64,000 nt of DNA from Streptomyces violaceoruber (lineage in GTDB: Bacteria > Actinomycetota > Actinomycetes > Streptomycetales > Streptomycetaceae): the NCBI RefSeq assembly GCF_033406955.1, contig NZ_CP137734.1, forward strand, positions 4,340,001-4,404,000, written 5' to 3'. The translations under genes were made by a program, and so were the position numbers. Under the pieces are notes generated by a model, which was given only the letters and a program-made list of their open reading frames with translations, was not told the DNA's origin and did not search any database. Below are positions 1 to 8,468 of the stretch, piece by piece. The number at the start of each line of letters is the position of its first letter. The stretch's first letter is position 1.

Positions 1-60
1 TCCGTGCGGGTACCCCCGGCTTCAACCCTCATGCCGCGGGGCGGGGTTGTGCCCTGCCGG

Positions 61-1359
61 CTACGGCTGGAGGAAGGCCACCAGCGCGTTGGCCAGCAGG
101 TGCGGGTCGTCGGCGCCGCACAACTCCCGGGCGCTGTGCATCGACAGGATGGCCACGCCGATGTCGACGGTGCTGATGCCGTGCCGGGCCGCGGTGATGG
201 GGCCGATGGTGGTGCCGCACGGCATGGAGTTGTTGGAGACGAAGGTCTGGAAGGGGATGTCCGCCTTCTCGCAGGCGGCGGCGAACACGGCGCGGCCCGA
301 ACCGTCGGTGGCGTAGCGGTTGTTGACGTTGACCTTGAGGATGGGTCCGCCGTTGATCCGCGGGTGGTGCGTCGGGTCGTGCCGTTCCGCGTAGTTGGGG
401 TGGACGGCGTGGCCCGTGTCGGAGGACAGGCAGACGGTGCCGGCGAAGGCGCGCGCCCGGTCCTCGTAGGAGCCGCCGCGCGCGAACACGGAGCGCTCCA
501 GCACGCCGCCGAGCAGCGGTCCGTCGGCGCCCGTGTCCGACTGGGAGCCGGTCTCCTCGTGGTCGAAGGCGGCCAGCACGGGGATGTAGGGGAGGTCGGC
601 GCCGGAGGCCGCGACCGAGGCCAGGGCGGCCGTCCCGGCGTGCACCGACAGCAGGTTGTCCATCCGCGGGCCCGCCACCAGCTCCCGGTCGCGGCCCAGG
701 TACGCCGGGGGCTCCACGGAGTGCGTCATCAGGTCCCAGCCGGTGACCTCGCCGCGGGCCAGCCCCGCCTCGTCCTCCAGGAACGCGATCAGGTCGCCGT
801 CGCGCACGGAGTCGCCCAGGCCCCAGACGGGCTGGAGGTGGCGCTGCTTGTCGAGCTTGAGGCCCTCCGTGGAGACGTTGCGGTCCATGTGGATGGCGAG
901 CTGCGGGACGCGCAGCAGCGGGCGGTCGACGTCGACCAGGCGGGTGGAGCCGTCGCGCAGCGAGAGGCGGCCGGCCAGGCCCAGGTCCCGGTCGAGCCAG
1001 GAGTTCATCAGCGGGCCGCCGTAGATCTCCACGGCGACCTGGCGCCAGCCGTGCGCCCCGGTGTCCGGGCGGGGCTTGACGCGCAGGTTGGGGGAGTCGG
1101 TGTGGGCGCCGACGATGCGGAACGGGGTGTGCGCCGCGGCGCCCTCCGGGACGTACCAGGCGACGATCGCGCCGCCGCGCAGCACGTACTTGCCGCCGCT
1201 CGTGGCCTCCCAGGCGTCGGTCTCCGCGACCTGGCGGAAACCGGCCTTCTCCAGCCGCGCGGCGGCGCTCGCCACGGCGTGGTACGGGGTCGGGCTCGCC
1301 GACAGGAAGGTCATCAGGTCGTCGGTGTGGCCGCGGTCGAAGCGGGAGGGTGCGCTCAT
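61..1359 (-). CDS. M18 family aminopeptidase
   Basis: Zinc metallo-aminopeptidase of family M18 (aspartyl aminopeptidase type), 432 aa, cytoplasmic, removing N-terminal residues during peptide turnover. The metal-binding motifs are visible: a GAHTDSPN motif near residue 86, FDHEETGSQS in the middle, and SSDTGHAVHPNYAERH followed by MPCGTTIGPITA near the C-terminus. Length matches the family. The ATG at 1359 was chosen because the protein then begins directly before the conserved LMTFLSASPTPYHAV stretch. The gene is transcribed away from the acyl-CoA dehydrogenase gene on the same strand and separated from it by a strong hairpin, so it is probably its own unit. Substrate preference cannot be read from sequence. 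Confidence 0.93.
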   Translation of the reverse strand: MSAPSRFDRGHTDDLMTFLSASPTPYHAVASAAARLEKAGFRQVAETDAWEATSGGKYVLRGGAIVAWYVPEGAAAHTPFRIVGAHTDSPNLRVKPRPDTGAHGWRQVAVEIYGGPLMNSWLDRDLGLAGRLSLRDGSTRLVDVDRPLLRVPQLAIHMDRNVSTEGLKLDKQRHLQPVWGLGDSVRDGDLIAFLEDEAGLARGEVTGWDLMTHSVEPPAYLGRDRELVAGPRMDNLLSVHAGTAALASVAASGADLPYIPVLAAFDHEETGSQSDTGADGPLLGGVLERSVFARGGSYEDRARAFAGTVCLSSDTGHAVHPNYAERHDPTHHPRINGGPILKVNVNNRYATDGSGRAVFAAACEKADIPFQTFVSNNSMPCGTTIGPITAARHGISTVDIGVAILSMHSARELCGADDPHLLANALVAFLQP

Positions 1360-1380
1360 GGGGTTCACCTTAACGACGTG

Positions 1381-1418
1381 CGAGGGCCCGCTTCCCGACC
1401 GGCGGGAGCGGGCCCTCG
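1381..1418 (-). terminator. Strong hairpin between acyl-CoA dehydrogenase and M18 peptidase genes
   Basis: An inverted repeat with arms CGAGGGCCCGCT and AGCGGGCCCTCG, continued inward by TCCCG/CGGGA with one bulged base, lies just after the acyl-CoA dehydrogenase stop codon. There is no long T run, as is usual in Streptomyces. It should end the dehydrogenase transcript. Confidence 0.8.
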
Positions 1419-1457
1419 TGGAGGTGTGCGCAACGGGCTTCCGGCGCGGGGCCCGTC

Positions 1458-3284
1458 CTAGAACGCCGCCTCGTCCAGCTCCATCAGGTCCAGCTCGACG
1501 CCCTGGGCGACCTTGCGGGCCAGGGTCAGGCCGGGCAGGACGTTCGCGGCGAAGAACTTCGCGGCGGCGATCTTGCCGGTGTAGAAGGCCTTGTCCTTGG
1601 CGGAGGCGGTCGGCAGCTTCTCGGCGGCGATCGCCGCGCCCTTGAGGAGCAGGTAGCCGACGATCACGTCGCCGGAGGCCTGTAGCAGGCGGGTGGTGTT
1701 GAGGCCCACCTTGTAGATGTTCTTGACGTCCTGCTCGGTGGCCGCGAGGTCGGTGAGCATCAGGCCGACGATGGCCTCCAGCTCGACGGCGGCCTTGGCC
1801 AGGTGCTCGCGGGCGCCGGACAGCTCCTCGCCGCCGGTGGCGAGCGCGAGGAACTTCTTGATGTCCTCGGCGAGCGAGTTCAGCGCGGTGCCCTGGTTGC
1901 GGACGATCTTCCGGAAGAAGAAGTCCTGGCCCTGGATCGCCGTGGTGCCCTCGTACAGGGTGTCGATCTTGGCGTCGCGGATGTACTGCTCGATCGGGTA
2001 CTCCTGGAGGAACCCGGAGCCGCCGAAGGTCTGGAGCGACTGGGCGAGCTGCTCGTAGGCCTTCTCCGAGCCGTAGCCCTTGACGACGGGCAGGAGCAGG
2101 TCGTTGAGGGCGTGCTCGGCCGAGGCGTCCTCGCCGTTCGCCTCCTTGACCTGGATCTCGTCCTGGACGGAGGCGGTGTACATCACGAGCGCGCGCATGC
2201 CCTCGGCGTACGCCTTCTGCGTCATCAGGGAGCGGCGCACGTCCGGGTGGTGCGTGATGGTGACCTTGGGGGCCGCCTTGTCCATGAAGTTGGCCAGGTC
2301 GGGGCCCTGGACGCGCTCCTTGGCGTACTCCAGGGCGTTGAGGTAGCCCGTGGAGAGGGTGGAGATCGCCTTCGTGCCGACCATCATGCGGGCGAACTCG
2401 ATGATGCGGAACATCTGGCGGATGCCGTCGTGCTTGTCGCCGATCAGCCAGCCCTTGGCGGGGTGGCGGTCGCCGAAGGTCATCTCGCAGGTGTTGGAGG
2501 CCTTCAGGCCCATCTTGTGCTCGACGTTGGTCGCGTAGACGCCGTTGCGCTCGCCCAGCTCGCCGGTCTCGAAGTCGAACTCGTACTTCGGGACCAGGAA
2601 GAGGGACAGGCCCTTGGTGCCGGGTCCGGCGCCCTCGGGGCGGGCGAGGACGTAGTGGAGGATGTTCTCCGACATGTCGTGCTCGCCGGACGTGATGAAG
2701 CGCTTGACGCCCTCGATGTGCCAGGAGCCGTCGGCCTGCTCGACGGCCTTGGTGCGGCCGGCGCCGACGTCCGAACCGGCGTCCGGCTCGGTGAGGACCA
2801 TGGTGGAGCCCCACTGCTTCTCGACGGCGATCGAGGCGATGTGCTTCTGGACCTCGTTGCCCTCCTCGAAGAGGATGCCGGCGAACGCCGGGCCCGAGGA
2901 GTACATCCACACGGCCGGGTTGGCGCCGAGGATCAGCTCCGCGTAGGCCCAGATCAGGGAGCGCGGCGAGGTGGTGCCGCCGATCTCCTCGGGCAGGCCG
3001 AGCCGCCAGTACTCGGAGGCCATGAAGGCCTGGTAGCTCTTCTTGAAGGAGGCCGGGACCGGCGCGGTGTTGGTCTCCGGGTCGAAGACCGGCGGGTTGC
3101 GGTCGGCGTCGGCGAAGGACTCGGCCAGCTCGTTCTCGGAGAGGCGGGTCAGCTCCTCCAGCACGCTCTTGGCGGTGTCGGTGTCCATCTCCGCGAACGG
3201 GCCCGTGCCGTAGACCTTGTCGCGGCCGAGCACCTCGAAGAGGTTGAACTCGATGTCCCGGAGATTCGGCTTGTAGTGCCCCAT
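1458..3284 (-). CDS. Acyl-CoA dehydrogenase (long FadE type)
   Basis: Flavoprotein of 608 aa catalysing the first step of fatty-acid beta-oxidation. Length exceeds the usual 380-400 aa family and fits the long actinobacterial FadE5-like group, with an extra C-terminal domain. The FAD/substrate segment WGSTMVLTEPDAGSDVGAG and the catalytic-glutamate region YEGTTAIQGQDFFFRKI are visible. The ATG at 3284 follows AAGGGAGCG and gives the conserved start MGHYKPNLRDIEFNL; an upstream in-frame start would add 20 unconserved residues. Two TACC-N4-GGTA palindromes lie 55-92 bases upstream, suggesting repression by a TetR-type regulator. The neighbouring SseB-like gene is divergent. Confidence 0.95.
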   Translation of the reverse strand: MGHYKPNLRDIEFNLFEVLGRDKVYGTGPFAEMDTDTAKSVLEELTRLSENELAESFADADRNPPVFDPETNTAPVPASFKKSYQAFMASEYWRLGLPEEIGGTTSPRSLIWAYAELILGANPAVWMYSSGPAFAGILFEEGNEVQKHIASIAVEKQWGSTMVLTEPDAGSDVGAGRTKAVEQADGSWHIEGVKRFITSGEHDMSENILHYVLARPEGAGPGTKGLSLFLVPKYEFDFETGELGERNGVYATNVEHKMGLKASNTCEMTFGDRHPAKGWLIGDKHDGIRQMFRIIEFARMMVGTKAISTLSTGYLNALEYAKERVQGPDLANFMDKAAPKVTITHHPDVRRSLMTQKAYAEGMRALVMYTASVQDEIQVKEANGEDASAEHALNDLLLPVVKGYGSEKAYEQLAQSLQTFGGSGFLQEYPIEQYIRDAKIDTLYEGTTAIQGQDFFFRKIVRNQGTALNSLAEDIKKFLALATGGEELSGAREHLAKAAVELEAIVGLMLTDLAATEQDVKNIYKVGLNTTRLLQASGDVIVGYLLLKGAAIAAEKLPTASAKDKAFYTGKIAAAKFFAANVLPGLTLARKVAQGVELDLMELDEAAF

Positions 3285-3338
3285 GGCGACGCTCCCTTGA
3301 GAGATCGGCGAGGCACTCGCTCCTCGCATCCGTACACG

Positions 3339-3375
3339 TACCAACTGGTAGCTACGATGATGCTACCCGTCGGTA
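3339..3375. promoter_or_regulatory. Pair of TACC-N4-GGTA operators
   Basis: Two imperfect palindromes, TACCAACTGGTA (3339-3350) and TACCCGTCGGTA (3364-3375), share the arms TACC/GGTA and have centres 25 bp apart. They lie in the divergent region between the acyl-CoA dehydrogenase and the SseB-like gene, close to the former. The pattern suits a dimeric TetR-family repressor of fatty-acid catabolism; which one is unknown. Confidence 0.5.
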
Positions 3376-3432
3376 ATAAGAAGCAACCCCGGGCCGCCCA
3401 TCTGTGACTCGTTACTCGTTACTCTGTGCTGC

Positions 3433-3903
3433 ATGTACGGCTACGACCAGACCGCGGGCCAACAGCAGCAGCAGTACGCCCCGCCCCCGCAGCAGCCGAT
3501 GGGCGGCGGGTACGGGCAGCAGCCGCCGCTGTACCCCGAGCCGTCCCCGCCCTCGCTCGCGGACGCGGTGCGCGCCTTCACCACCGGCCAGATGTCCGCC
3601 GAGGACTTCCAGCAGATCTTCGCGACCTCGAAGGTCTACTGCCCGCGCGGCGACAACCCCGGCTTCCTCGCGCTGCACAACACCCAGCAGCCCGTGATCC
3701 CGATGTTCACCGGCCTGAAGGAGCTGCGCCGGTACGCGGGCAAGGAGTCGAAGTACTTCGTGATCACCGGGGCGGAGGTGATCGACCTGCTGCCGACCGG
3801 CTACGGCTTCGTCCTGGACATGGAGGGCGAGCACCGGATGGTGTTCGACGCCAAAGCCGTCGAACAGATGGTCGATTTCGCCATGCGGCGCATGTACGGC
3901 TAG
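3433..3903 (+). CDS. SseB N-terminal domain family protein
   Basis: Protein of 156 aa with a Gln/Pro/Gly/Tyr-rich N-terminus (about residues 1-35) followed by a compact domain (about 40-156) resembling the SseB N-terminal domain found widely in Streptomyces, including the typical TSKVYCPRGDNPGFLA and IPMFTGLKELRRYAGKESKYFV segments. No enzyme motif or membrane segment is visible and the function is unknown. No clear ribosome-binding site precedes the ATG; instead a 7-bp sequence ACTCGTT is repeated at 3407-3427, so the transcript may be short-leadered. It is divergent from the acyl-CoA dehydrogenase and followed by a hairpin terminator. Confidence 0.8.
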   Translation: MYGYDQTAGQQQQQYAPPPQQPMGGGYGQQPPLYPEPSPPSLADAVRAFTTGQMSAEDFQQIFATSKVYCPRGDNPGFLALHNTQQPVIPMFTGLKELRRYAGKESKYFVITGAEVIDLLPTGYGFVLDMEGEHRMVFDAKAVEQMVDFAMRRMYG

Positions 3904-3926
3904 ACGCCGCCGAACGGATGCCCGTG

Positions 3927-3952
3927 AGCCCGGAGGGAATGACCTCCGGGCT
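3927..3952 (+). terminator. Rho-independent terminator after SseB-like gene
   Basis: A perfect 10-bp stem (AGCCCGGAGG / CCTCCGGGCT) with a 6-base loop, followed by TTT, lies 24 bases after the stop codon. Confidence 0.85.
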
Positions 3953-3974
3953 TTCGTGGTTCCAGGTGGCAAGA

Positions 3975-3990
3975 AGTTCAATGCTCAACT
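3975..3990. promoter_or_regulatory. Imperfect palindrome upstream of pirin gene
   Basis: AGTTCAATGCTCAACT has AGTT/AACT arms and lies 34 bases before the pirin ATG, in the only AT-rich stretch of the gap. It resembles MarR-type operators in form; no MarR gene is adjacent. Confidence 0.35.
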
Positions 3991-4023
3991 AAAGTGGGGC
4001 GCACGCCGCCCGAGGAGGTCGAC

Positions 4024-5001
4024 ATGCCCGCCGTGACCGTCGAGAACCCGCTGACGCTGCCCCGCGTATCCGCACCCGCCGACGCCGTCGCACGTCCCGT
4101 GCTCACCGTGACCACCGCGCCCAGCGGTTTCGAGGGCGAGGGCTTCCCGGTGCGCCGCGCGTTCGCCGGGATCAACTACCGCCACCTCGACCCGTTCATC
4201 ATGATGGACCAGATGGGTGAGGTGGAGTACGCGCCCGGGGAGCCCAAGGGCACGCCCTGGCACCCGCACCGCGGCTTCGAGACCGTGACCTACATCGTCG
4301 ACGGGATCTTCGACCACCAGGACTCCAACGGTGGCGGCGGCACCATCACCAACGGCGACACCCAGTGGATGACGGCGGGCTCGGGGCTGCTGCACATCGA
4401 GGCGCCGCCGGAGCAACTGGTGATGTCGGGCGGTCTCTTCCACGGGCTCCAGCTGTGGGTGAACCTGCCGGCCAAGGACAAGATGATGGCCCCGCGCTAC
4501 CAGGACATCCGCAGTGGCAGCGTCCAGCTGCTCACCTCCCCCGACGGCGGCGCGCTGCTGCGCGTCATCGCCGGTGAGCTGGACGGGCACGACGGCCCCG
4601 GCATCACGCACACGCCGATCACGATGGTCCACGCCACGCTGGCGCCGGGCGCCGAGGTCACCCTGCCCTGGCGGGAGGACTTCAACGGCCTCGCCTACGT
4701 CATGGCCGGACGCGGGTCCGTGGGTGCCGAGCGGCGTCCGGTGCACCTCGGGCAGACCGCCGTCTTCGGCGCCGGGGGCTCGCTGACCGTCCGCGCGGAC
4801 GAGAAGCAGGACGCGCACACCCCGGACCTGGAGGTCGTGCTGCTCGGCGGCCGGCCGATCCGGGAGCCGATGGCCCACTACGGCCCGTTCGTGATGAACA
4901 CCAAGGACGAGCTGATGCAGGCCTTCGAGGACTTCCAGAAGGGGCGCCTCGGCACCGTCCCGGCGGTGCACGGCATGTCGGGCGAGGGCCCCGGGGCCTG
5001 A
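4024..5001 (+). CDS. Pirin family protein
   Basis: Bicupin protein of 325 aa. The N-terminal cupin has the pirin metal-site pattern: PWHPHRGFETVTYI (two His) and then GSGLLHIEAP (His, with Glu nearby). Bacterial pirins bind Fe and include quercetin 2,3-dioxygenases and redox regulators, so the exact activity is undetermined. The ATG at 4024 follows a strong CGAGGAGG site seven bases upstream; an earlier in-frame start would lack one. It appears to be monocistronic, between a terminator and the AI-2E permease gene. A MarR-like palindrome just upstream suggests stress-responsive control. Confidence 0.93.
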   Translation: MPAVTVENPLTLPRVSAPADAVARPVLTVTTAPSGFEGEGFPVRRAFAGINYRHLDPFIMMDQMGEVEYAPGEPKGTPWHPHRGFETVTYIVDGIFDHQDSNGGGGTITNGDTQWMTAGSGLLHIEAPPEQLVMSGGLFHGLQLWVNLPAKDKMMAPRYQDIRSGSVQLLTSPDGGALLRVIAGELDGHDGPGITHTPITMVHATLAPGAEVTLPWREDFNGLAYVMAGRGSVGAERRPVHLGQTAVFGAGGSLTVRADEKQDAHTPDLEVVLLGGRPIREPMAHYGPFVMNTKDELMQAFEDFQKGRLGTVPAVHGMSGEGPGA

Positions 5002-5066
5002 CAGCGCCTCACCCGGGCGGGCCGTCCGCGCAGGACAGCCCGCCCGGTGCGTGATCGGGTGGGGGC

Positions 5067-6155
5067 GTGCAGCTGCTCCCCGGTCCGGTGCGCCGGTTCG
5101 CCGCCTGGTGCGCCGTCATCCTGCTCGCCAGCGGTGTCGTCTACGTCGCGATCCGGCTCTGCGTCGAGTTCCGCACCGCGGTGACTCCGGCGCTGCTCGC
5201 GCTGCTCGGCACCGCGCTGCTCAGGCCGCTGCACGCGCGGCTGGTGAAGGCCCATGTGCAGCGGTCGCTGGCCGCCGGGCTGACCTGCGCGGCCGTGCTG
5301 GCCGTGGTCGGCGGGGCGGTGTACATCGTGGTCTCCGCGCTCGTCGAGACCGGCGACCAGATCGTCACCTCGCTGCGGGACGCGGCCCAGGGCATCGCCG
5401 ACCACTTCGGTGCGGCGGGCACCTCGCTGGACGACCTGGCCTCCAACGCGCGCGAGCTGCTGGGCAAGTTCGGCGGTACGGCCGCCTCCGGCGTGGTGAC
5501 CGGGATCAGCGTCGTCGGCGAGATGATCGCCATGGCCGTGCTCGCCCTGCTGCTCGTCTTCTTCTTCCTGCGCGACTCCGACCGCGCCGTCACCACGGTG
5601 CGCGCCCTCGCCCCGCCCGGCGGCGCCGACACGGTCGAGGCCGTGGCCCGGCGGGCCTTCGGGGCCGTCGAGGGCTTCATGCGGGGGACGACTCTGATCG
5701 CCCTCATCGACGCGTTCTGCATCACCGTCGGCCTGCTCGTCCTGCGCGTCCCCGGCGCGGTCGGGCTCGGGGCGCTGGTCTTCGTCGGCGCCTACATCCC
5801 CTATCTCGGCGCGTTCATCTCCGGGGCCGTCGCCGTGCTGGTGGCGCTGGCCGACCGGGGGTTCGTCATCGCGCTGTGGGCCCTCGGCGTGGTGCTGGCC
5901 GTGCAGGTGCTGGAGGGACACGTGCTCCAGCCGATGATCCAGAGCCGTACCGTCCAGATGCACCCGGCCGTCGTGCTGCTGGCGCTCACCGCGGGCGCGT
6001 CGGTGGCGGGCATCCTGGGGATGCTCCTGGCCGTGCCGCTGACCGCGGCGGCGTTCGGGGTCGTGCACGAGCTGCAAGCGCGTTACGGGGTCTCGACGGC
6101 CGCCTCCGGGCCGGACGCGGGACCGGCACCGTCGACCGGGGCCGCGGACTCGTAG
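5067..6155 (+). CDS. AI-2E family (PerM/YdiK-type) permease
   Basis: Integral membrane protein of 362 aa in the AI-2E transporter family. Hydrophobic segments: two in the first 75 residues, one near 80-100, a soluble helical region (about 105-150), then a pair and a final cluster of re-entrant hydrophobic helices (about 200-340). The family covers quorum-signal exporters and Na+/H+ antiporters; nothing here identifies the substrate. The start is GTG 5067 with only a G-rich sequence upstream. The last 73 bases overlap the 3' end of the convergent SpoIIE-family gene, so the two transcripts must be complementary at their ends. Confidence 0.85.
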   Translation: MQLLPGPVRRFAAWCAVILLASGVVYVAIRLCVEFRTAVTPALLALLGTALLRPLHARLVKAHVQRSLAAGLTCAAVLAVVGGAVYIVVSALVETGDQIVTSLRDAAQGIADHFGAAGTSLDDLASNARELLGKFGGTAASGVVTGISVVGEMIAMAVLALLLVFFFLRDSDRAVTTVRALAPPGGADTVEAVARRAFGAVEGFMRGTTLIALIDAFCITVGLLVLRVPGAVGLGALVFVGAYIPYLGAFISGAVAVLVALADRGFVIALWALGVVLAVQVLEGHVLQPMIQSRTVQMHPAVVLLALTAGASVAGILGMLLAVPLTAAAFGVVHELQARYGVSTAASGPDAGPAPSTGAADS

Positions 6156-8251
6156 AGCTCGTACCAGATGCTCTTGCCCTCGCCGCGCGGGGCGACGCCC
6201 CACGCGTCCGCGAGCAGCTCGACCAGCATCAGCCCGCGTCCGGAGGACGCCATCTCGCCCGGCCTGCGCTTGTGCGGCAGATCGTCGCCGTTGTCGGTGA
6301 CCTCCACCCGGATCCGCCGCTCGCCCGGCTCCCCGGCCACCTCGGCGACGAGCAGGGCGTCGGTGTCGGTGTGGACCAGGACGTTCGTCAGCATCTCGGA
6401 GAGCAGGAGCACCGCCGCGTCGCGCTGCTCCTCGCCCGGCCAGTCGTGCAGCAGGTCGCGCAGATGCTGCCGGGCGGTGGCGATCCGGGCCGGCTCGGCC
6501 TGGGCGACCGTCAGCATCGTGCGGCGCACCGGCGCCCGGGTCGCGGTGGATTCGCCGCAGCCGCAGCCTTCGCCCTGCCGGCACAGCAGCAACAGCGCGA
6601 TGTCGTCCTCCCGGCGGTCGGCCAGCGGGCCGACGGTGTGGTGCGAGGAGGGGCCGTGCACGGCCTGGACCAGCGCGTCGGCCAGCTCCTCCAGACCGCC
6701 GACGTGCTCCTCCAGGATCACCCGCAGGCGGTGCCAGCCGCTCTGCAGATCGTGGCCGCCGGTCTCGACCAGGCCGTCCGTGCACAGCATCAGGGTGTCC
6801 CCGGGTTCCAGGGCGAGCCGCGTCGTCGGGTAGTCGGTGTCCGGGTCGATGCCCAGCGGCAGCCCGCCCGCCGTGGCGAGGATCAGCGCCGTCCCGTCCG
6901 CCATCCGCACCACCGGGTCCAGGTGTCCCGCGCGGGCGCTCTCCACGGTGCCGGTGGCGGGGTCGACCTCGGCGTAGTAGCAGGTCGCGAAGCGCAGGTC
7001 GCCGGGGTCGTCCTCGGCCGTGGCGAGGCCGTGGAAGAAGTGGGAGGCACGGGCGAGCACCGCGTCGGGACGGTGCCCCTCGGAGGCGTAGGCGCGCAGG
7101 GCGATGCGCAGCTGCCCCATCAGCCCGGCCGCCCGCACGTCGTGGCCCTGGACGTCCCCGATCACCAGGGCGAAGCGGCCCCCGGGCAGCGGGATCATGT
7201 CGTACCAGTCGCCGCCGACCTGGAGGCCGCCGCCGGTGGGGACGTAGCGGGCGGCGATGTCCATGCCGGGGATCTCCGGGCCGAGCATGGGCAGCATCGA
7301 GCGTTGCAGCCCCTCGGCCAGCTCCCGCTGGTTCTCCGCGGCGCCGGCCCGGGACAGGGCCTGGGCGAGCATCCGTGCCACCGTGGTCAGCACCGAGCGC
7401 TCGTCCGGCGTGAACGCGACCGGGTAGGCGAAGGCGGCCATCCAGGCGCCCATCGTCCGGCCCGCCACGGTCAGCGGCAGGTAGGCCCAGGAGCGGCGGC
7501 CGAAGCGCTCGGCGAGCGACCACGTCATGGGGTAGCGGGACCGGTACTGCTGCGGGGAGGAGAGATAGACCGCGCGGCCGGTACGGACCACTTCGGCGGC
7601 CGGGTAGTCGGTCTCCAGGGACATGTCCACGAACGGGTTGGCCTCGTTCTCCGGCTGCCCGTGGTGCCCGATCACGGTGAGGCGGTCCCCCGAGACCCCG
7701 AACACCGCGAGCCCGTCCGGGGAGAACCCCGGCATCGACAGCCCCGCCGCGACCCGCAGCACCTCCTCGGTGGACCGCGCCTCGGCCAGTGCCCGGCCCG
7801 CGTCCAGCAGGAAGGCCTCCCGCGAACGCCGCCACTCGCCGGTGACCGCGCTGCGCCCCGCGGGGGTCCCCGGCCTCGGCTCGGCGACCTCCTGGAGGGT
7901 GCCGGTCAGCACGTACGCCTTGCGCACGGTGTCGAAGGAGGGCTTGGAGCGGCTGCGTACGACCCGGACGACATGGCCGCGCTCGTCCATGATCCGGATC
8001 CGCACCTCGGCGAGAGTGCCCTCGGCGACGGCGAGCTGGACCACCCCGGTGATCTCGTTCCAGTCCACCGGATGCAGCCGGGCCCTCACCTGCGCCTCGG
8101 TGAGGGTCGCCGGTCCGGCGGGCAGGCCGAGCAGGCGGGCGGCCTCTCCGTCCACCGTGACCTCACCCGTGGCGGTGTCCCAGTGCCACAGTCCGGTCGC
8201 GAGGGCGGCAAGGACGTCCCCCACCTCGGGCAGGGGCTCACCAGTGCGCAT
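6083..8251 (-). CDS. PAS-GAF-SpoIIE phosphatase with C-terminal HATPase domain
   Basis: Multi-domain cytoplasmic regulator of 722 aa. Order: a PAS-like sensor (about 5-130, starting LATGLWHWDTATGEVTVD), a GAF domain (about 150-325), a PP2C/SpoIIE Ser/Thr phosphatase domain (about 335-560; GGDWYDMIPLPGGR and IGDVQGHD carry the metal-binding Asp residues), and an RsbW/SpoIIAB-like ATPase (about 585-700; SEMLTNVLVHTD N-box). Such proteins control anti-anti-sigma factors, which fits the many SigB-type sigma factors of Streptomyces. A Cys-rich CRQGEGCGCGES segment joins phosphatase and kinase domains. No sigma-factor or anti-sigma gene is adjacent. The ATG at 8251 is clear. Confidence 0.93.
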   Translation of the reverse strand: MRTGEPLPEVGDVLAALATGLWHWDTATGEVTVDGEAARLLGLPAGPATLTEAQVRARLHPVDWNEITGVVQLAVAEGTLAEVRIRIMDERGHVVRVVRSRSKPSFDTVRKAYVLTGTLQEVAEPRPGTPAGRSAVTGEWRRSREAFLLDAGRALAEARSTEEVLRVAAGLSMPGFSPDGLAVFGVSGDRLTVIGHHGQPENEANPFVDMSLETDYPAAEVVRTGRAVYLSSPQQYRSRYPMTWSLAERFGRRSWAYLPLTVAGRTMGAWMAAFAYPVAFTPDERSVLTTVARMLAQALSRAGAAENQRELAEGLQRSMLPMLGPEIPGMDIAARYVPTGGGLQVGGDWYDMIPLPGGRFALVIGDVQGHDVRAAGLMGQLRIALRAYASEGHRPDAVLARASHFFHGLATAEDDPGDLRFATCYYAEVDPATGTVESARAGHLDPVVRMADGTALILATAGGLPLGIDPDTDYPTTRLALEPGDTLMLCTDGLVETGGHDLQSGWHRLRVILEEHVGGLEELADALVQAVHGPSSHHTVGPLADRREDDIALLLLCRQGEGCGCGESTATRAPVRRTMLTVAQAEPARIATARQHLRDLLHDWPGEEQRDAAVLLLSEMLTNVLVHTDTDALLVAEVAGEPGERRIRVEVTDNGDDLPHKRRPGEMASSGRGLMLVELLADAWGVAPRGEGKSIWYELYESAAPVDGAGPASGPEAAVETP

Positions 8252-8412
8252 TGCCCCACTTTAAGAAGAGGTCGTCGGACGCTGCCACCGCTCGCCGGGG
8301 CGGCGGAGCGGGCCGGGAGCGGGCCGGGAGCGGGTCCGTGGCGGGCTCGTGGCGGCCCCGGGACGCGTCAATCGGGAAGAAGGCAGCCGTGGCCGCCCGG
8401 TACGCTGGGGTT

Positions 8413-8426
8413 GTTTCACGTGAAAC
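8413..8426. promoter_or_regulatory. parS: parS centromere site
   Basis: A perfect copy of the 14-bp ParB-binding palindrome GTTTCACGTGAAAC. It lies just after a TACGCT -10-like hexamer (8401-8406), so it falls at or immediately past the probable aspS transcription start. In Streptomyces about twenty parS sites cluster near oriC and ParB bound there organises the origin for segregation. Its presence says the window lies near oriC. Confidence 0.95.
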
Positions 8427-8468
8427 GCGAAACACCATCCCCGATCCGCGAAGGCTGGATGAACGACG

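Noticed and set aside
4..1461. Long reading frame on the plus strand opposite the M18 aminopeptidase
   Set aside because: Low-complexity Val/Gly/Arg-rich product and no family; it is the mirror of a real gene in high-G+C DNA. Many similar long frames opposite real genes were discarded for the same reason.
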